From Mastigias papua (Eukaryota > Cnidaria > Scyphozoa > Rhizostomeae > Mastigiidae), in assembly GCA_964019165.1 (NCBI GenBank), contig OZ025268.1, positions 8,703,517 to 8,767,516 on the forward strand: 64,000 nucleotides of DNA, in the 5' to 3' direction. The position numbers were made by a program, and so were the translations under genes. Every line of letters starts with the position of its first letter. Positions within the stretch are counted from its first letter, which is position 1. Under the pieces are notes generated by a model, which searched no databases, was not told the origin of the DNA, and saw nothing but the letters and a program-made list of their open reading frames with translations. This document shows, one piece after another, positions 59,501-64,000 of the stretch.

Positions 59501-62500
59501 TTCACCAAAATACCAAGGCTATAGCCTTACTTTTTGGCCACAAATCGCTCATTTTCATCACTTTTCAATGTTCAATCAAAATCAATCAATTTCAAATTTG
59601 GTCATTTTTCACCAAAATACCAAGGCTATAGCCTTACTTTTTGGCCAAAAATCGCTCATTTTCATCACTTTTCAATGTTCAATCAAAATCAATCAATTTC
59701 AAATTTGGTCATTTTTCACCAAAATACCAAGGCTATAGCCTTACTTTTTGGCCAAAAATCGCTCATTTTCATCACTTTTCAATGTTCAATCAAAATCAAT
59801 CAATTTCAAATTTGGTCATTTTTCACCAAATTACCAAGGCTATAGCCTTACTTTTTGGCCAAAAATCGCTCATTTTCATCACTTTTCAATGTTCAATCAA
59901 AATCAATCAATTTCAAATTTGGTCATTTGTCACCAAAATTCCAAGGCTATAGCCTTACTTTTTGGCCAAAAATCGCTCATTTTCATCACTTTTCAATGTT
60001 CAATCAAAATCAATCAATTTCAAATTTGGTCAATTTTCACCAAAATACCAAGGCTATAGCCTTACTTTTTGGCCAAAAATCGCTCATTTTCATCACTTTT
60101 CAATGTTCAATCAAAATCAATCAATTTCAAATTTGGTCATTTTTCACCAAAATACCAAGGCTATAGCCTTACTTTTTGGCCAAAAATCGCTCATTTTCAT
60201 CACTTTTCAATGTTCAATCAAAATCAATCAATTTCAAATTTGGTCATTTTTCACCAAAATACCAAGGCTATAGCCTTACTTTTTGGCCAACAATCGCTCA
60301 TTTTCATCACTTTTCAATGTTCAGTCAAAATCAATCAATTTCAAATTTGGTCATTTTTCACCAAAATACCAAGGCTATAGCCTTACTTTTTGGCCAAAAA
60401 TCGCTCATTTTCATCACTTGTCAATGTTCAATCAAAATTAATCAAGTTCACATTTGGTCATTTTTCACCAAAATACCAAGGCTATAGCCTTACTTTTTGG
60501 CCAACAATCGCTCATTTTCATCACTTTTCAATGTTCAATCAAAATCAATCAATTTCAAATTTGGTCATTTTTCACCAAAATACCAAGGCTATAGCCTTAC
60601 TTTTTGGCCAAAAATCGCTCATTTTCATCACTTTTCAATGTTCAATCAAAATCAATCAATTTCAAATTTGGTCATTTTTCACCAAAATACCAAGGCTATA
60701 GCCTTACTGTTTGGCCAAAAATCGCTCATTTTCATCACTTTTCAATGTTCAATCAAAATCAATCAATTTCAAATTTGGTCATTTTTCACCATAATACTAA
60801 GGCTATAGCCTTACTTTTTGGCCAAAAATCGCTCATTTTCATCACTTTTCAATGTTCAATAAAAATCAATCAATTTCAAATTTGGTCAATTTTCACCATA
60901 ATACTAAGGCTATAGCCTTACTTTTTGGCCAGAAATCGCCCATTTTCATCACTTTTCAATGTTCAATCAAAATCAATCAATTTCAAATTTGGTCATTTTT
61001 CACCAAAATACCAAGGCTATAGCCTTACTTTTTGGCCAAAAATCGCTCATTTTCATCACTTTTCAATGTTCAATCAAAATCAATCAATTTCAAATTTGGT
61101 CATTTTTCACCAAAATACCAAGGCTATAGCCTTACTTTTTGGCCAAAAATCGCTCATTTTCATCACTTTTCAATGTTCAATCAAAATCAATCAATTTCAA
61201 ATTTGGTCATTTGTCACCAAAATACCAAGGCTATAGCCTTACTTTTTGGCCAAAACTCGCTCATTTTCATCACTTTTCAATGTTCAATCAAAATCAATCA
61301 ATTTCAAATTTGGTCATTTTTCACCAAAATACCAAGGCTATAGCCTTACTTTCTGGCCAAAAATCGCTCATTTTCATCACTTTTCAATGTTCAATCAAAA
61401 TCAATCAATTTCAAATTTGGTCATTTTTCACCAAAATACCAAGGCTATAGCCTTACTTTTTGGCCAAAAATCGCTCATTTTCATCACTTTTCAATGTTCA
61501 ATCAAAATCAATCAATTTCAAATTTGGTCATTTTTCACCAAAATACCAAGGCTATAGCCTTACTTTTTGGCCAAAAATCGCTCATTTTCATTACTTTTCA
61601 ATGTTCAATCAAAATCAATCAATTTCAAATTTGGTCATTTTTCACCAAACTACCAAGGCTATAGCCTTACTTTTTGGCCAAAAATCGCTCATTTTCATCA
61701 CTTTTCAATGTTCAATCAAAATCAATCAATTTCAAATTTGGTCATTTTTCACCAAAATACCAAGGCTATAGCCTTACTTTTTGGCCAAAAATCGCTCATT
61801 TTCATCACTTTTCAATGTTCAATCAAAATCAATCAATTTCAAATTTGGTCATTTTTCACCAAAATACCAAGGCTATAGCCTTACTTTTTGGCCAAAAATC
61901 GCTCATTTTCATCACTTTTCAATGTTCAATCAAAATCAATCAATTTCAAATTTGGTCATTTTTCACCAAAATACCAAGGCTATAGCCTTACTTTTTGGCC
62001 AACAATCGCTCATTTTCATCACTTTTCAATGTTCAGTCAAAATCAATCAATTTCAAATTTGGTCATTTTTCACCAAAATAGCAAGGCTATAGCCTTACTT
62101 TTTGGCCAAAAATCGCTCATTTTCATCACTTGTCAATGTTCAATCAAAATTAATCAAGTTCACATTTGGTCATTTTTCACCAAAATACCAAGGCTATAGC
62201 CTTACTTTTTGGCCAACAATCGCTCATTTTCATCACTTTTCAATGTTCAATCAAAATCAATCAATTTCAAATTTGGTCATTTTTCACCAAAATACCAAGG
62301 CTATAGCCTTACTTTTTGGCCAAAAATCGCTCATTTTCATCACTTTTCAATGTTCAATCAAAATCAATCAATTTCAAATTTGGTCATTTTTCACCAAAAT
62401 ACCAAGGCTATAGCCTTACTGTTTGGCCAAAAATCGCTCATTTTCATCACTTTTCAATGTTCAATCAAAATCAATCAATTTCAAATTTGGTCATTTTTCA

Positions 62501-63930
62501 CCATAATACTAAGGCTATAGCCTTACTTTTTGGCCAAAAATCGCTCATTTTCATCACTTTTCAATGTTCAATCAAAATCAATCAATTTCAAATTTGGTCA
62601 ATTTTCACCATAATACTAAGGCTATAGCCTTACTTTTTGGCCAGAAATCGCCCATTTTCATCACTTTTCAATGTTCAATCAAAATCAATCAATTTCAAAT
62701 TTGGTCATTTTTCACCAAAATACCAAGGCTATAGCCTTACTTTTTGGCCAAAAATCGCTCATTTTCATCACTTTTCAATGTTCAATCAAAATCAATCAAT
62801 TTCAAATTTGGTCATTTTTCACCAAAATACCAAGGCTATAGCCTTACTTTTTGGCCAAAAATCGCTCATTTTCATCACTTTTCAATGTTCAATCAAAATC
62901 AATCAATTTCAAATTTGGTCATTTGTCACCAAAATACCAAGGCTATAGCCTTACTTTTTGGCCAAAAATCGCTCATTTTCATCACTTTTCAATGTTCAAT
63001 CAAAATCAATCAATTTCAAATTTGGTCATTTTTCACCAAAATACCAAGGCTATAGCCTTACTTTCTGGCCAAAAATCGCTCATTTTCATCACTTTTCAAT
63101 GTTCAATCAAAATCAATCAATTTCAAATTTGGTCATTTTTCACCAAAATACCAAGGCTATAGCCTTACTTTTTGGCCAAAAATCGCTCATTTTCATCACT
63201 TTTCAATGTTCAATCAAAATCAATCAATTTCAAATTTGGTCATTTTTCACCAAAATACCAAGGCTATAGCCTTACTTTTTGGCCAAAAATCGCTCATTTT
63301 CATCACTTTTCAATGTTCAATCAAAATCAATCAATTTCAAATTTGGTCATTTTTCACCAAATTACCAAGGCTATAGCCTTACTTTTTGGCCAAAAATCGC
63401 TCATTTTCATCACTTTTCAATGTTCAATCAAAATCAATCAATTTCAAATTTGGTCATTTGTCACCAAAATTCCAAGGCTATAGCCTTACTTTTTGGCCAA
63501 AAATCGCTCATTTTCATCACTTTTCAATGTTCAATCAAAATCAATCAATTTCAAATTTGGTCAATTTTCACCAAAATACCAAGGCTATAGCCTTACTTTT
63601 TGGCCAAAAATCGCTCATTTTCATCACTTTTCAATGTTCAATCAAAATCAATCAATTTCAAATTTGGTCATTTTTCACCAAAATACCAAGGCTATAGCCT
63701 TACTTTTTGGCCAAAAATCGCTCATTTTCATCACTTTTCAATGTTCAATCAAAATCAATCAATTTCAAATTTGGTCATTTTTCACCAAAATACCAAGGCT
63801 ATAGCCTTAGTTTTTGGCCAAAAATCGCTCATTTTCATCACTTTTCAATGTTCAATCAAAATCAATCAATTTCAAATTTGGTCATTTGTCACCAAAATAC
63901 CAAGGCTATAGCCTTACTTTTTGGCCAAAA
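56516..63930 (+). repeat. 107-bp satellite array, about 69 monomers
   Basis: Monomers begin, for example, AAGGCTATAGCCTTACTTTT and continue TGGCCAAAAATCGCTCATTT, TCATCACTTTTCAATGTTCA, ATCAAAATCAATCAATTTCA, AATTTGGTCATTTTTCACCA, AAATACC. From the first to the last CTATAG is 7,385 bp, or 69 periods of 107 plus 2; the extra 2 bp match a TT insertion near 59,121. Most monomers differ by 0-3 bases. Each contains the 14-bp perfect palindrome AAGGCTATAGCCTT. Shared variants recur at 1,712 bp (16 monomers) and 3,531 bp (33 monomers), so the array has higher-order structure. The staggered 103-codon frames repeating every 107 bp all end at the palindrome's TAG and are not genes. Confidence 0.97.
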
Positions 63931-64000
63931 GTCAGTTATTATCATCAGGGCTCACAATGCACTTTGAATCAATCAATATAATTTTGGCCATTTAACGCAA
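63931..64000 (+). repeat. Right edge of the satellite, diverged
   Basis: After the last good monomer the sequence keeps only traces of the consensus (AATCAATCAATATAATTTTG, GGCCATTTAACG). The array ends or decays here, at the end of the window. Confidence 0.6.

Noticed and set aside
56516..63930. CRISPR-like array
   Set aside because: Repeats are directly adjacent with no unique spacers, the unit is 107 bp, and the genome is animal.
56536..63967. Dozens of 103-codon open reading frames staggered by 107 bp
   Set aside because: They arise because three 107-bp monomers (321 bp) restore frame and the stop is always the TAG in the monomer palindrome. Identical peptides in all three frames show an array artefact, not a gene family.

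Overview
The window is nuclear DNA of a multicellular animal. Genes are split into short exons with GT-AG introns, animal-type EGF-like and PAN/apple domains are present, and the spacer DNA is full of microsatellites, SINEs, LINE pseudogenes, DNA-transposon remnants and a satellite array. The PAN-plus-EGF architecture and the HIRAN-like transposon ORFs suggest a cnidarian (perhaps anthozoan) or another early-branching animal. This is inference; nothing in the window fixes the species. It is not prokaryotic, and most long reading frames are microsatellite or satellite artefacts.

Region 1 (1-6.2 kb): a decayed pogo/Tigger transposon on the minus strand (1-1285), then the 3' part of an EGF-domain gene on the plus strand (exons 1942-2055 and 3135-3239, plus two weaker candidate exons at 4423-4441 and 5757-5972/5976). 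Region 2 (6.2-10 kb): LINE debris, a (CA)n array and a tRNA-derived SINE. Region 3 (10.2-19.7 kb): a second plus-strand gene encoding a PAN/apple domain, a Cys-rich module and ten EGF-like domains, almost all on single exons bounded by phase-1 introns. Three consecutive exon pairs look like tandem duplicates, and the last EGF exon resembles the last EGF exon of the first gene. The two genes are therefore probably tandem paralogues encoding secreted or cell-surface proteins.

Region 4 (19.9-27.8 kb) is a transposon graveyard: a 5S-derived SINE, two pogo-like elements with HIRAN-like ORF remnants, a LINE 3' half carrying a nested SINE-like insertion, and a hAT transposase remnant. Region 5 (27,864-52,418) holds one complete gene on the plus strand, VPS16, the core HOPS/CORVET tethering subunit. 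I could assemble 24 exons in consistent phase, giving 2,526 nt and 841 codons plus stop, close to the roughly 840 residues of animal VPS16. Its introns carry a 1-kb CAGT array, a 30-bp minisatellite, MITE-like elements, a hAT C-terminal ORF, a hammerhead-like motif and a 200-N assembly gap.

Region 6 (52.4-56 kb) is gene-poor: a foldback arrangement of a dispersed repeat and a tRNA-derived SINE whose A-box segment is tandemly amplified. Region 7 (about 55.6-63.93 kb) is a 107-bp satellite of about 69 near-identical monomers, each with a 14-bp perfect palindrome, showing 16- and 33-monomer higher-order periodicity and decayed edges on both sides.

The two gene systems have no evident functional link. 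I found no convincing new multi-gene system. The most unusual items are the satellite, the A-box amplification, the exon-pair triplication and a repeat family with a hairpin followed by a hammerhead-like GAAACGTC.
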